A stretch of DNA of 64,000 bases from Novosphingobium indicum (GTDB lineage: Bacteria; Pseudomonadota; Alphaproteobacteria; Sphingomonadales; Sphingomonadaceae). Below, piece by piece: positions 8,895 through 19,986 of this stretch (its first letter is position 1; each line of letters opens with the position of its first letter). The stretch covers positions 42,630-106,629 of the forward strand of contig NZ_BMLK01000017.1 of NCBI RefSeq assembly GCF_014645195.1, written 5' to 3'. Made by a program: the position numbers and the translations under genes. The notes beneath the pieces are model-generated. The model did no database searches and was not told where the DNA came from. It worked only from the letters and a program-made list of their open reading frames with translations.

Positions 8895-9914
8895 TCAGTC
8901 GCGGCCGCGATTGGCCAGTGCGGCGTCGCTTTCCACCATCAGCGATGCGATGATGTCGGCGACCGGTTCTTCCTTGGAGACCATGCCGACCGACTGGCCC
9001 GCCATCACCGAGCCGCTCTCGACGTCGCCGTCGATCACCGCGCGGCGCAGCGCGCCCGCCCAAAAATGCTCGATCTGCAACTGCGCCTCGGCCATGTCGA
9101 CTTCACCGGCGTCGAGCTTACGGGCAACCTCGATCTGCTTGGCGGTGAAGACTTCCGTGCCCTTGTTCTTGAGGGCGCGGACGGGAATGACGGGCAGACG
9201 CGGATCGACCTGCACGGAGGTGATCGCATCGCGCGCGGACGCACGAAAGAACATCTTCTTGAAATCGGGATGGGCGATGGACTCGCTCGCGCACGCGAAC
9301 CGCGTTCCCAGTTGCACACCGGCGGCGCCCATCTCGAGATAGCCTGCAATGAGCTCGCCGCGCCCGATACCGCCAGCAACGAAGATAAGGTTGTCCGCAG
9401 CAAGGCTCGGCAGAATTTCCTGCGCCAGAACGGATGTCGAGACGGGACCGATGTGACCGCCAGCCTCCATGCCCTCGATCACGAGCGCATCCGCGCCGGA
9501 GCGAAGCAGCTTCTTGCCCAGTGCCAGGGTTGGCGCGAAGCAGATGACCTTGGCGCCGCTCGTCTTGATCGCCTCGACGCTTCCCTTTGGAGGGATACCG
9601 CCTGCCAGAACGACATGGCCGACACCGTGCTTCGCGCAGACGTCGATCAGGTCGAACAGCTGCGGATGCATGGTGATGAGATTGACACCGAAGGGCTTGG
9701 ACGTGAGCGCCTTCGTGCCGACGATCTCCGCATCGAGCAGGTCGGGCGTCATCGCGCCGCAGGCAATGACGCCGAAGCCGCCGGCATTGCTGATCGCCGA
9801 GACGAGATTGCGCTCCGACACCCACGACATCGCGCCGCACAGGATCGCATATTCGCTGCCGAGAAACTCGCAGCCCCGCGCCATCAGCGCCGAGGTCTTG
9901 GGGTAAGCGGCCAT
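8895..9914 (-). CDS. Nitronate monooxygenase / NPD-family FMN enzyme
   Basis: A 339-aa TIM-barrel flavoprotein of the 2-nitropropane dioxygenase family. It shows [14 protein letters not shown] near the N-terminus, [10 protein letters not shown] with the catalytic-type His, FVAGGIGRG, and [16 protein letters not shown] for phosphate binding. The same fold includes FabK enoyl-ACP reductases, so the oxidation substrate is not certain. The ATG at 9914 has gggagc upstream; an in-frame ATG at 9977 would add 21 residues unlike the family. It leads the unit with purU and the VOC protein. Confidence 0.87.
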   Translation of the reverse strand: MAAYPKTSALMARGCEFLGSEYAILCGAMSWVSERNLVSAISNAGGFGVIACGAMTPDLLDAEIVGTKALTSKPFGVNLITMHPQLFDLIDVCAKHGVGHVVLAGGIPPKGSVEAIKTSGAKVICFAPTLALGKKLLRSGADALVIEGMEAGGHIGPVSTSVLAQEILPSLAADNLIFVAGGIGRGELIAGYLEMGAAGVQLGTRFACASESIAHPDFKKMFFRASARDAITSVQVDPRLPVIPVRALKNKGTEVFTAKQIEVARKLDAGEVDMAEAQLQIEHFWAGALRRAVIDGDVESGSVMAGQSVGMVSKEEPVADIIASLMVESDAALANRGRD

Positions 9915-10093
9915 CGAAGCTCCCATAGCCGGTTGAACGAAACGATGCGCCATAGGACGGCAGACCGTGCCAGACAAGCGGTGAGCACAGTATGGATTGA
10001 AATACAGGATCTTGCAGGATTTTCACGTGCCAACTACGAGCAATGCAGGCACAGGCGCGTGCCCCATAAATTACAATAAAGGTTATATTTAAA

Positions 10094-10561
10094 ATGAATT
10101 CGAGGTTCCTCGGGCGCTTGCGCCAGCCGTCCAACATGCTGTTGGCGGCCGGAATCGCCGTGGTACTTGCGACGATCGCAGGTCTCTCGTTCAGCCGCTT
10201 TTCCATCCCCGGTGCCGGTGCGACCGCGATTCCGGAAGAGACGCGGACACTCGACAATATCTCGGCGGCCAACTTCACGCCGCAGACTCGCGCGACCCTG
10301 CTCAATATCGAAGTGAACGCAGGCATCCTCGCCGCGAAGCTTTATGACGGCGCTCCGGACAAGGCAGCCGCGTTCGACAAGGCAGCTGCGTTGATCGCGC
10401 ACACCTCGCAGCTTGGCTCGGACGTCCCCCTGCCCCTGCGCAAGATGCTGTCGCAAACGGCCAAATCTGCCCTCTCGCAGCTCAATGCCGGTGAGACCGA
10501 CAAGGCGGCTCGTCAGCTGCGCTCGATGCAGACGGCTCTTCGGGGCTTCCGCATGCAGTAA
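10094..10561 (+). CDS. Membrane-anchored protein of unknown function
   Basis: A 155-aa protein with one N-terminal membrane segment (about residues 14-36) and a soluble, probably helical remainder rich in Ala, Leu and Lys. The most regular part is a repeated pattern around PDKAAAFDKAAALIAH and the C-terminal DKAARQLRSMQ. I recognise no family. The upstream region is AT-rich (aaaggttatatttaaa), consistent with a promoter or leader. Confidence 0.55.
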   Translation: MNSRFLGRLRQPSNMLLAAGIAVVLATIAGLSFSRFSIPGAGATAIPEETRTLDNISAANFTPQTRATLLNIEVNAGILAAKLYDGAPDKAAAFDKAAALIAHTSQLGSDVPLPLRKMLSQTAKSALSQLNAGETDKAARQLRSMQTALRGFRMQ

Positions 10562-13117
<2,556 letters not shown>

Positions 13118-13122
13118 TGACC

Positions 13123-13161
13123 GGCCCGGTACGGCGCCCCCCCTTGGTACCGTACCGGGCC
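13123..13161 (+). repeat. 12-bp inverted repeat after katG
   Basis: Perfect arms ggcccggtacgg (13123-13134) and its complement (13150-13161) form a hairpin directly after the katG stop. There is no T-run, so it may protect the mRNA end or pause polymerase rather than terminate. Confidence 0.6.
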
Positions 13162-13204
13162 CCATCCCTGCCGATGTTTCCCCTCGCGTCGGCAGGAACA
13201 AACT

Positions 13205-13245
13205 GCCCCGCTTCCGCCACTGACACGGAAGCGGGGCCTGCTTTT
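13205..13245 (+). terminator. Rho-independent terminator after katG
   Basis: A perfect 12-bp stem (gccccgcttccg at 13205-13216, complement at 13226-13237) with a 9-nt loop is followed by ctgctttt. It is the second of two hairpins after katG. Confidence 0.8.
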
Positions 13246-13288
13246 AACGCCCTGCCCGCCGCTGCTCTCTTGATAATGCAACATTGCA

Positions 13289-14605
13289 ATGCGACCATCG
13301 GCGGCAATGGACGTGCAAGAGCTCTACGCAGCAAAGCTGATGTCCGCCGACGCGGCGGCGCAACTGGTTCCTTCAGACAGCCATGTGGCCATGGGTATGG
13401 CCGTGGCGGAGCCCCCGGCGCTGCTGACCGCGCTGGCCAACCGGATCGAGGCCGGAAGCCTCACCGGCATGCGGCTATGGTATTTCCATTCCATGGCCCA
13501 TGCCGCGCAAAGCGTGCTGAAGCGCGAAAATCTCGGCCGGGTCAGGCCGCACTGCATGTTCCTGAGCGGCGTCGAACGCGCACTGATCAAGGCCGACCCG
13601 TCGGTGTGCGAAGACCTGATCGACTTCGTTCCCACCGCCTTCAGCGCATCGCCGCAATTGCTGCGCGAAGAGGTTTCGCTCGATACCTGCGTCACCATGG
13701 TCTCGCCAATGGGCAAGCATGGCTACTTCACCTTCGGCACCGCGAACGACTACACCTCGGTCGCGGCGCGGGCCGCCCAGCGGCTGATCGTCGAGGTCAA
13801 TCCGCTGATGCCGCGCGTGTTTGGCGAATCGCCGCTGCACGTTTCCGAAGTCGATGCCATCGTCGAGCACCGCTCCCCGCTGCTTGAAGTGGGCGATCAC
13901 CCACCGGCAGCGGAAGATGAGCTTATCGCGGACATCGTCGCCGGCATGATCGAGGACGGGGCCTGCCTGCAGATGGGCATCGGCAACCTGCCTGCCGAAG
14001 TGTGCAAGCGCCTCACCGGGCGCAAGGATCTCGGTATCCATACCGAGCTGCTCACGCCCGCATTCGCCAGCCTGATCCAGTGCGGCGCCGTGAACAACCG
14101 CCGCAAGGCGACTTTCCCGGGCCGCAGTGTGTTCACTTTCGCGATGGGCGACGAGGCGTTCTACGACTGGCTGGACGACAACCAGGCGGTCTATTCGCTG
14201 CCAGTCGATGTCGTGAACGATCCCCGCCATATCGCCAAGAACGACAACGTCGTCTCGGTCAACGCCACCTTGCAGGTCGACCTTTCCGGCGCCTGCAATT
14301 CCGAACACATGATGGGGCACCAGTACTCGGGATCGGGCGGCCAGCTTGATTTCGTGCGCGGCGCCAATGCCTCGATCGGCGGCATTTCGATCATCGCCTG
14401 CCGCTCGACCGCCAAGGGTGGCGCGGTAAGCCGCATCGTGCCCCGGCTCGAAGGCCCCGTGACGACCCCGCGCAATGACGTGCACTGGATCGTCACCGAA
14501 CACGGCGCCGCCAATCTGCGCGGCAAGTCGCTGCGCGAACGTGCCGATGCCATGATCGCGCTGGCTCACCCCAAGTTCCGCGACGAACTGGCGCGCTCCA
14601 TCTAG
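13289..14605 (+). CDS. Acetyl-CoA hydrolase / 4-hydroxybutyrate CoA-transferase family protein
   Basis: A 438-aa member of the acetyl-CoA hydrolase/transferase family, which moves CoA between acetyl-CoA and short acids. GIGNLPAEVCKRL and LGIHTELL are the conserved active-site region; the Glu of HTELL is the expected CoA-thioester nucleophile. GSGGQLDFVRGA is the C-terminal CoA-binding motif. It is close to the bacterial 4-hydroxybutyrate CoA-transferases, but the acid cannot be told from sequence. The start is uncertain: ATG 13289 and ATG 13307 are both in frame and neither has a good ribosome site. Confidence 0.87.
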   Translation: MRPSAAMDVQELYAAKLMSADAAAQLVPSDSHVAMGMAVAEPPALLTALANRIEAGSLTGMRLWYFHSMAHAAQSVLKRENLGRVRPHCMFLSGVERALIKADPSVCEDLIDFVPTAFSASPQLLREEVSLDTCVTMVSPMGKHGYFTFGTANDYTSVAARAAQRLIVEVNPLMPRVFGESPLHVSEVDAIVEHRSPLLEVGDHPPAAEDELIADIVAGMIEDGACLQMGIGNLPAEVCKRLTGRKDLGIHTELLTPAFASLIQCGAVNNRRKATFPGRSVFTFAMGDEAFYDWLDDNQAVYSLPVDVVNDPRHIAKNDNVVSVNATLQVDLSGACNSEHMMGHQYSGSGGQLDFVRGANASIGGISIIACRSTAKGGAVSRIVPRLEGPVTTPRNDVHWIVTEHGAANLRGKSLRERADAMIALAHPKFRDELARSI

Positions 14606-14640
14606 ATTCAGGCCGAAAATCCCGATCAGGAGCCGCTCAC

Positions 14641-14700
14641 CCTGAGCTTGTCTAAGGGTGCCGATCGCAGCGCCGCGCCAACGCCTTCGACAAGCTCAGG
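14641..14700. repeat. REP-like palindromic element, copy 1
   Basis: Arms cctgagcttgtctaagg (14641-14657) and ccttcgacaagctcagg (14684-14700) are inverted with one mismatch. The same core recurs at 17642-17702, so this is a dispersed intergenic element. It lies between the convergent CoA-transferase and GIY-YIG genes. Confidence 0.75.
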
Positions 14701-14737
14701 ACAAGCGGGGCGCGGGGCCCATATTCCGGATGATATT

Positions 14738-15076
14738 CTAGATCCGGACAGCGCCCAGCCGTTCCACCCAGTCGGCGTGACGGCCCTTCATTTCGCGCTC
14801 CAGACCTAGCCCCAGCTCTTCCGGATCGAGCACTTCGAGTACCTCGAAGGCAATGCTGTCGGCTCCGTGGGTATTCCACGCCGCCTGTAGGCTCGGGTGC
14901 GGATGCGCGTCCTGCCGCAGGGTGAAAAACAGGCGGTTGCTGACCTTTGACAGGTCCTGCGCGCGGCCTACCCATACGCCGTCATCCGTCCGGCAGCGCA
15001 GGGCGAAGATGCCCGACTCCACCTTGCGTTCACGGTAATCGGCCAGCGCGGCCTTGCGTTTTTGCTTGTCTGTCAT
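14738..15076 (-). CDS. GIY-YIG nuclease family protein
   Basis: A 112-aa protein related to the GIY-YIG superfamily. The two family strands appear as SGIFALRCR and VWVGRAQDL, so the signature is degenerate (GIF / WVG instead of GIY / YIG). The helix with RLFFTLRQDAHPHPSLQAAW follows. Whether it cuts DNA is unclear. The ATG at 15076 is chosen over an upstream in-frame ATG (15133), because that longer form runs through the repeat-rich operator region. It is divergent from the DUF2239 gene. Confidence 0.78.
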   Translation of the reverse strand: MTDKQKRKAALADYRERKVESGIFALRCRTDDGVWVGRAQDLSKVSNRLFFTLRQDAHPHPSLQAAWNTHGADSIAFEVLEVLDPEELGLGLEREMKGRHADWVERLGAVRI

Positions 15077-15098
15077 CGCTCGAATCCTTGTCGTTATT

Positions 15099-15144
15099 TT
15101 TACCCGGATAAATTGACTCTGGCTAAAAATCAATTTACCCGGAT
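15099..15144. promoter_or_regulatory. Repeat-rich divergent promoter/operator region
   Basis: The gap between two divergent genes holds a direct repeat tttacccggat at 15099-15109 and 15134-15144, 35 bp apart. It also holds an inverted repeat taaattga / tcaattta at 15109-15116 and 15130-15137. The region is far more AT-rich than the surrounding DNA. This is the layout of a regulator site serving both genes; the regulator is not identified. Confidence 0.55.
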
Positions 15145-15168
15145 GAAATTAATTGCAGGACAGGAACC

Positions 15169-15702
15169 ATGACCGGGCAGTGCACAGCCTTTCACGACAA
15201 CACGCGCATCGCGCAGGGGACGCGCAGTGAACTCGTCGCCTCGCTGCGCGGACGCGAGAACGGCCTTATGTTGTTCGAGGATGCGACCGGAAGGATCGTC
15301 GATCTGGACTGGCGCGGCGAACCGGAAGCTGTCGAGGCTGCCCCTCCCCCACGCAAGCGTGGTCGGCCCAAGCTTGGCGTCGTGCCGCGTGAGGTGACGC
15401 TTTTGCCACGACACTGGGAGTGGCTGAACAGCCAGCCCGGCGGCGCCTCGCGCGCCCTGCGCCGGCTCGTCGACGATGCGCGCAAGGCCGATGGCGGACG
15501 CAGCACCCGCCGCACGGCGCAGGAACGCACCTATCGCTTCCTGTCTGCCATCGCCGGAGACTTTCCGCATTTCGAAGAGGCCACGCGGCACCTCTTCGCC
15601 GACGATCCCGACGGCTTCGCCATTACCATCGCCGGCTGGCCGGCCGATGTGCAGCAATACGCCAAGACACTTCTGGAACCGCCTGAAGGAGACGAGTCGT
15701 GA
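15169..15702 (+). CDS. DUF2239 family protein
   Basis: A 177-aa protein matching DUF2239: a conserved start (TAFHDNTRIAQG), a basic RKRGRPKL segment resembling an AT-hook, then REVTLLPRHWEWLNSQPGGAS and a C-terminal helical half ending in WPADVQQYAKTLL. The biochemical role of the family is unknown. The RGRP motif and the LPRHWEWL-GGAS segment would fit nucleic-acid contact, but that is inference. It is divergent from the GIY-YIG gene and overlaps the next gene by 4 nt (gtga). Confidence 0.83.
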   Translation: MTGQCTAFHDNTRIAQGTRSELVASLRGRENGLMLFEDATGRIVDLDWRGEPEAVEAAPPPRKRGRPKLGVVPREVTLLPRHWEWLNSQPGGASRALRRLVDDARKADGGRSTRRTAQERTYRFLSAIAGDFPHFEEATRHLFADDPDGFAITIAGWPADVQQYAKTLLEPPEGDES

Positions 15703-16136
15703 CCCCTCGCCAGCGCCTGCTCGGCCAATTCATCGAACGCGTCTGGAACTGCGGCGATAACGCCGCCGTGCCCGAATACCTCGCCGAGACCTATACGATC
15801 CGCCACGATCCCGGTGACCCGTGGGAAGGGCGAACTCTCGATCAGGCCGGTTTTATCGAGCGCCTCGAAACCTCGCGCGCGCCTTTCCCCGACCAGCGCT
15901 TTACCATCATACACATCAGCGAGGACGATACCTCCGTGATCATCGCCTGGACCTGGGCGGCGACGCACCGCCTGCCGATCGCCGGTTTCGAGGCAAGCAA
16001 CCGCACGATCACGATGTCGGGCGCAAGTGTCTATTCGTTCGACAGGAAAGATCGCCTGACCGGCCATTGGCAGGTGTCGGACCGCCTGAGCGTGTTCCAG
16101 CAGTTGCAGCAAAATGCTGCAATGCAGCAGGCATGA
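15699..16136 (+). CDS. SnoaL-like / NTF2-fold protein
   Basis: A 145-aa protein of the SnoaL-like NTF2 superfamily. It shows the typical RQRLLGQFIERVWNCGD start, the HDPGDPWEGRTLDQAGF segment, and the closing pattern SFDRKDRLTGHWQVSDRL. Such proteins are small hydrolases, cyclases or isomerases, or bind ligands; no specific activity can be assigned. It starts at GTG 15699, overlapping the DUF2239 stop by 4 nt, so the two are translationally coupled. Confidence 0.78.
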   Translation: MTPRQRLLGQFIERVWNCGDNAAVPEYLAETYTIRHDPGDPWEGRTLDQAGFIERLETSRAPFPDQRFTIIHISEDDTSVIIAWTWAATHRLPIAGFEASNRTITMSGASVYSFDRKDRLTGHWQVSDRLSVFQQLQQNAAMQQA

Positions 16137-16280
16137 TGCTGCAGCTGCGCGGTAAACGACTGACGCACAACGGCAAACGGAAGCCCCTCAAGCCGGTCTT
16201 CACCAGAAACTAACCGGTGTGTGCGACAGGAACGCAACGGCGACGCCATCCGGCAGCCCTCGCAACCTGAAGGAGCACCG

Positions 16281-17606
16281 GTGACCCGCTTCCGCACGAT
16301 CAGCCAGGCCAAATCCATCGATACCGCCGAGCAGCCGACCTGTTCGATCATGCTCGTGGAGGATTCCGCGGCCATGGCCCTGATGCTCAGGTCACGCATC
16401 GAGGCCGAAACCACCGGCGAGGTGGAATGGTACAAGACATACGCAGAAGCCTCGCAGGCCCTGATGGACCACACGCCCAGCCTTGCGGTGACCGGCATGA
16501 ACCTGCCCGACGCGCCGGACGGCGAAATCATCGACCTGCTCGAGGAAGAAGGTGTCCCCACCATCCTGTTCACCGCCACGCTCAACCGCAAGGTGCGTGA
16601 ACGGGCAAGCGCGCCGCACATCGTCGACTACTTCATCAAGGACGCGCCCGATACGGTCGATCACATTGCCCGGACCATCCAGCGCGTCACCAATGCCGCC
16701 GTCGCCTCGATCCTGATCGTGGACGACAGCGAGAGCGCGCGCCTGACGCTGGCCGAGATCCTCAACCTGCAGAACTATCGCATCCATCACGCGGCCTGCG
16801 GCGCCGAGGCGCTGGCCGTGCTGGAGCAGAACGACGACATCCAGCTCGTCATCACCGATTTCCACATGCCGGACATGGACGGGCAGGAACTCACCCGCCG
16901 CATCCGCACCGCCTATCCGCCCGAGCGGATGCGCATCATCGGCGTTTCGGCAAGTTCAGACCCCTACCTGTCCGCCGCGCTGCTCAAGGCCGGCGCATCG
17001 GACTTCGTCTACCGCCCCTACATCGCCGAAGAGGTGAAGTGCCGGATCGCCAGCAACATCGAGACGCTGAACCAGATGCGGCGCCTCCAGTTCCTTGCAG
17101 AACGCGACTTCGTCAGCGGCATGTACAACCGCCGCGCCTTCTTCGAGCAGGCGCAAAGTCGCCTCGCCCGGGTGCGCAAGAAAGGCGGCACCGCCTCGAT
17201 CGCCATCCTCGACATCGACGACTTCAAGAAAGTCACCGACACCTACGGCCATGACGTGGGCGATCAGGTGATCCAGACGGCGGCCAAGGTCATCCACAAT
17301 GTCCTGGCCCGGCGCAATTGCCTCTCGGCCCATTTCAGCGGCGAAGAGTTCGTCGTCCTGCTTAGCGACATGTCTAACGACGAAGCCGTCGCCGTAAGCG
17401 AAGATCTGCGCAAGTCGCTCGAACAGGCCGTGATCCTCCACGACCAGACCAAGCTGCACATCACCGCGTCGATCGGCGTGGCCGTGGTCCAGCCCGACGA
17501 GACGCTCAGCAACAACCTTAATGCCGCCGACCAGATGCTCTACATGGCCAAGGAAAAGGGCCATAACCGCGTCTGCGCCGACGCGGAGTTCTACCGCGCC
17601 GCCTGA
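16281..17606 (+). CDS. Two-receiver response regulator with GGDEF domain (PleD-like)
   Basis: A 441-aa protein laid out REC-REC-GGDEF. REC1 (about 20-137) has ED acidic residues but Gly72 where the phospho-acceptor Asp should be (VTGMNLPD), so it is probably a pseudo-receiver. REC2 (about 142-260) has ILIVDDS and the acceptor D193 in ITDFHMPDMDG. The cyclase domain has ILDIDDFKKV and a SGEEF active site at 353-357, a Ser variant of GGEEF. There is no RxxD inhibitory site. The GTG at 16281 is chosen because aaggag lies just upstream; it gives the correct REC1 start. Phosphorylation of REC2 would be expected to drive dimerisation and c-di-GMP synthesis. No kinase gene is nearby. Confidence 0.88.
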   Translation: MTRFRTISQAKSIDTAEQPTCSIMLVEDSAAMALMLRSRIEAETTGEVEWYKTYAEASQALMDHTPSLAVTGMNLPDAPDGEIIDLLEEEGVPTILFTATLNRKVRERASAPHIVDYFIKDAPDTVDHIARTIQRVTNAAVASILIVDDSESARLTLAEILNLQNYRIHHAACGAEALAVLEQNDDIQLVITDFHMPDMDGQELTRRIRTAYPPERMRIIGVSASSDPYLSAALLKAGASDFVYRPYIAEEVKCRIASNIETLNQMRRLQFLAERDFVSGMYNRRAFFEQAQSRLARVRKKGGTASIAILDIDDFKKVTDTYGHDVGDQVIQTAAKVIHNVLARRNCLSAHFSGEEFVVLLSDMSNDEAVAVSEDLRKSLEQAVILHDQTKLHITASIGVAVVQPDETLSNNLNAADQMLYMAKEKGHNRVCADAEFYRAA

Positions 17607-17633
17607 GCCCTACGCAAAGATCTGGCGCAATCT

Positions 17634-17714
17634 CCGCTCCTCCTGAGCTTGTCCAAGGACGCTGGCACTGCGCCATGGTCCGCACCCTTCGACAAGCTCA
17701 GGAGGAGCGGTTTT
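17634..17714 (+). repeat. REP-like palindromic element, copy 2, terminator-like
   Basis: The arms extend to 25 bp (17634-17658 and 17686-17710), containing cctgagcttgtccaagg and ccttcgacaagctcagg with one internal mismatch. The right arm is followed by ttttc. It shares its core with the element at 14641-14700. It may also end transcription of the GGDEF gene just upstream. Confidence 0.75.
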
Positions 17715-17789
17715 CGATTCAGGCTTTGCGCATCTGATCCTTGAGACTGCTGCCTCTCTTTTCCAAGGGAGGGGGCAGCCAGCGGGAAA

Positions 17790-19049
17790 TCAGGCTGCGG
17801 CGTCGAGACCGTAGGCGGTGTGCAGCACGCGCACGGCCAGTTCGGTTTCGTCGGCATTGATCAGCACCGAGACCTTGATCTCGCTGGTGGAGATCGCCTG
17901 GATATTGATGCCGCGGTCGGCCAGCGTCTTGAACATGGTGCTGGCAACGCCTGCATGGCTGCGCATGCCGACGCCGACGACGCTGATCTTGGTGACGTGA
18001 TCGTCGCTGATCAGGCGGAAGAAGCCGATCGCTTCCTTGCGCTCTTCCAGCATTGCCAGCGCTCGGGCGAGATCGGCCTGCGGCACCGTGAAGGTGACGT
18101 CGGTCTCGCCCTTCTCCTTGGCGACGTTCTGGATGATCATGTCGACGTTGATGTTTGCTTCGGCCAGCGGCGCGAAGATCGAGGCCACCGCACCCGGACG
18201 GTCGGGCACGCGGGTAAGGGTAACCTTCGCCTCGTTCTTGTCGGCGGCGATACCGGTGATCAGCTGGCGTTCCATGTCGCTTCCTTCCAATTCGTCGTCG
18301 CTGACGATCATCGTGCCGGGCAGGTCGTCCGCGGGGGGCGCGCTCTCATCGATGAACGAGGACAGCACCTGCACCCTTACGCCTTCCTTCATGGCGAGCG
18401 AGACCGAGCGGGTCTGCAGCACTTTGGAGCCGACCGAGGCCAGCTCCAGCATTTCCTCGTAAGTCACGAGCGGCAGCTTGCGCGCCTTGGCGACGATGCG
18501 CGGGTCGGTGGTGTAGACACCGTCGACGTCGGTATAGATGTCGCAGCGGTCGGCCTTTACGGCGGCAGCGACGGCCACGGCCGAGGTGTCGGAACCGCCA
18601 CGTCCCAGCGTCGTCACGCGGCCTTCGGGCGAAACGCCCTGGAAGCCGGGGATCACCGCGATCTCGCCCGATGCCATCGAAGCCAGCAGCGCGTCCGCAT
18701 CGATATCCTCGATGCGGGCCTTGGCATGAGCGTCGTCGGTCCTGATCGGAACCTGCCAGCCGAGCCACGAGCGTGCCTTGCAGCCCATCGCCTGCAGCGT
18801 CAGCGCCAGCAGACCCGAGGTTACCTGTTCGCCCGATGCGACGACGACGTCGTATTCCGCCGGATCGTAAAGCGCATTGGCCTCGCGGCAGAAGTTGACC
18901 AGACGGTCGGTTTCGCCCGCCATCGCCGAAACGACCACGGCCACCGCGTGCCCGGCTTCCTGCTGGCGTTTGACGATACCCGCCACGCGCCGGATGCGCT
19001 CGGTCCCGGCCATCGAGGTGCCGCCGAATTTCATCACGATCCGTGCCAA
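17790..19049 (-). CDS. lysC: Aspartate kinase
   Basis: A 419-aa aspartokinase, the first step of Lys/Thr/Met synthesis (aspartate to aspartyl phosphate). The kinase core shows KFGGTSMAG, VVASGEQVTSGLLA, TLGRGGSDTSAVA and YTDVDGVYTTDPR. Two ACT domains fill the C-terminal third (ITGIAADKNEAKVTLTRVP; KISVVGVGMRSHAGVA), the usual feedback site for lysine and/or threonine. I start it at TTG 19049, which has ggggag upstream and yields the family N-terminus (M)ARIVMKFGG. An ATG at 19079 would add ten residues and has no clear ribosome site. Confidence 0.94.
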   Translation of the reverse strand: MARIVMKFGGTSMAGTERIRRVAGIVKRQQEAGHAVAVVVSAMAGETDRLVNFCREANALYDPAEYDVVVASGEQVTSGLLALTLQAMGCKARSWLGWQVPIRTDDAHAKARIEDIDADALLASMASGEIAVIPGFQGVSPEGRVTTLGRGGSDTSAVAVAAAVKADRCDIYTDVDGVYTTDPRIVAKARKLPLVTYEEMLELASVGSKVLQTRSVSLAMKEGVRVQVLSSFIDESAPPADDLPGTMIVSDDELEGSDMERQLITGIAADKNEAKVTLTRVPDRPGAVASIFAPLAEANINVDMIIQNVAKEKGETDVTFTVPQADLARALAMLEERKEAIGFFRLISDDHVTKISVVGVGMRSHAGVASTMFKTLADRGINIQAISTSEIKVSVLINADETELAVRVLHTAYGLDAAA

Positions 19050-19132
19050 GGTGCCGTTGCTCCCCGTGTCGTCTGCCATGCGCCGACATTGCGCCAGTGG
19101 ATAAGAGTCCGGCGCGCTGTTAGGGGTGCTTC

Positions 19133-19873
19133 ATGGACAATGCAACTGGCAGGGCAACTGCGACGATCGATCCCAGGGAAGCCGCGCATTTCGGCGCCCT
19201 TGCCGCGGACTGGTGGGACCCGAAGGGTTCCTCCGCGATGCTGCACAAGCTCAATCCGGTTCGTCTGGGCTTCATTCGGGAAGCCATTGATTCGTATTTC
19301 GGCACCGATTCGCGCAATATTCGACCGCTCTCGGGCAAGCGCGCGCTCGACGCGGGCTGCGGTGCGGGCCTGCTGTGCGAGCCCCTCGCCCGCCTCGGCG
19401 CGGAGGTCACCGGTGTCGATGCCGCGCCCGAGAACATTGCCGCCGCGCGCAGCCATGCCGAAGCGATGGGCCTTGGCATCGACTACCGGCAGGGCGAACT
19501 CGCGGCGCTGGTTCTTTCCGGGTTCGATCTGGTCTGTTCGCTGGAAGTCATCGAGCACGTGACCGACAAGGCCGCGTTCCTCGCCAGTCTCGCCGACGCC
19601 TTGGCCCCCGGCGGCCTGATGGTGCTCTCCTGCCCCAATCGCACCCCGCAATCGCGGTTGCTGCTGGTGGAGGCTGCCGAACGTCTGGGGCAGGTCCCCC
19701 GCGGCACGCACGACTGGAAGCAGTTCGTCACGCCCGAAGAACTGCGCGCGCTTGCCGCTGACGCAGGCCTCGTGCTCGGGGACGTAAAGGGCATTGGCTG
19801 GTCGCCGGTGAACGGCCTGCACCTCTCCGACGACACCTCGCTCAACTACATCGTCACGGCCACCGCCGCCTGA
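19133..19873 (+). CDS. ubiG: Ubiquinone biosynthesis O-methyltransferase UbiG
   Basis: A 246-aa SAM-dependent methyltransferase carrying out the two O-methylations in ubiquinone synthesis. The family start AAHFGALAADWWDPKGSSAMLHKLNPVRL is essentially diagnostic. The SAM site is ALDAGCGAGLL, with CSLEVIEHV further on and a C-terminal GIGWSPVNG. It is divergent from aspartokinase, with about 80 bp between the starts, an arrangement common in alphaproteobacteria. Confidence 0.93.
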   Translation: MDNATGRATATIDPREAAHFGALAADWWDPKGSSAMLHKLNPVRLGFIREAIDSYFGTDSRNIRPLSGKRALDAGCGAGLLCEPLARLGAEVTGVDAAPENIAAARSHAEAMGLGIDYRQGELAALVLSGFDLVCSLEVIEHVTDKAAFLASLADALAPGGLMVLSCPNRTPQSRLLLVEAAERLGQVPRGTHDWKQFVTPEELRALAADAGLVLGDVKGIGWSPVNGLHLSDDTSLNYIVTATAA

Positions 19874-19986
19874 CCAGCGGGTCCGTGCAAGCCAGCCCGA
19901 TTGGACAGTGGGCCAAAGTACCCGAATGGGAACTACCCTTCCCTGGCACTTCCCATGACACTCCCTTGCCAAAAGGGAGAGAGACA

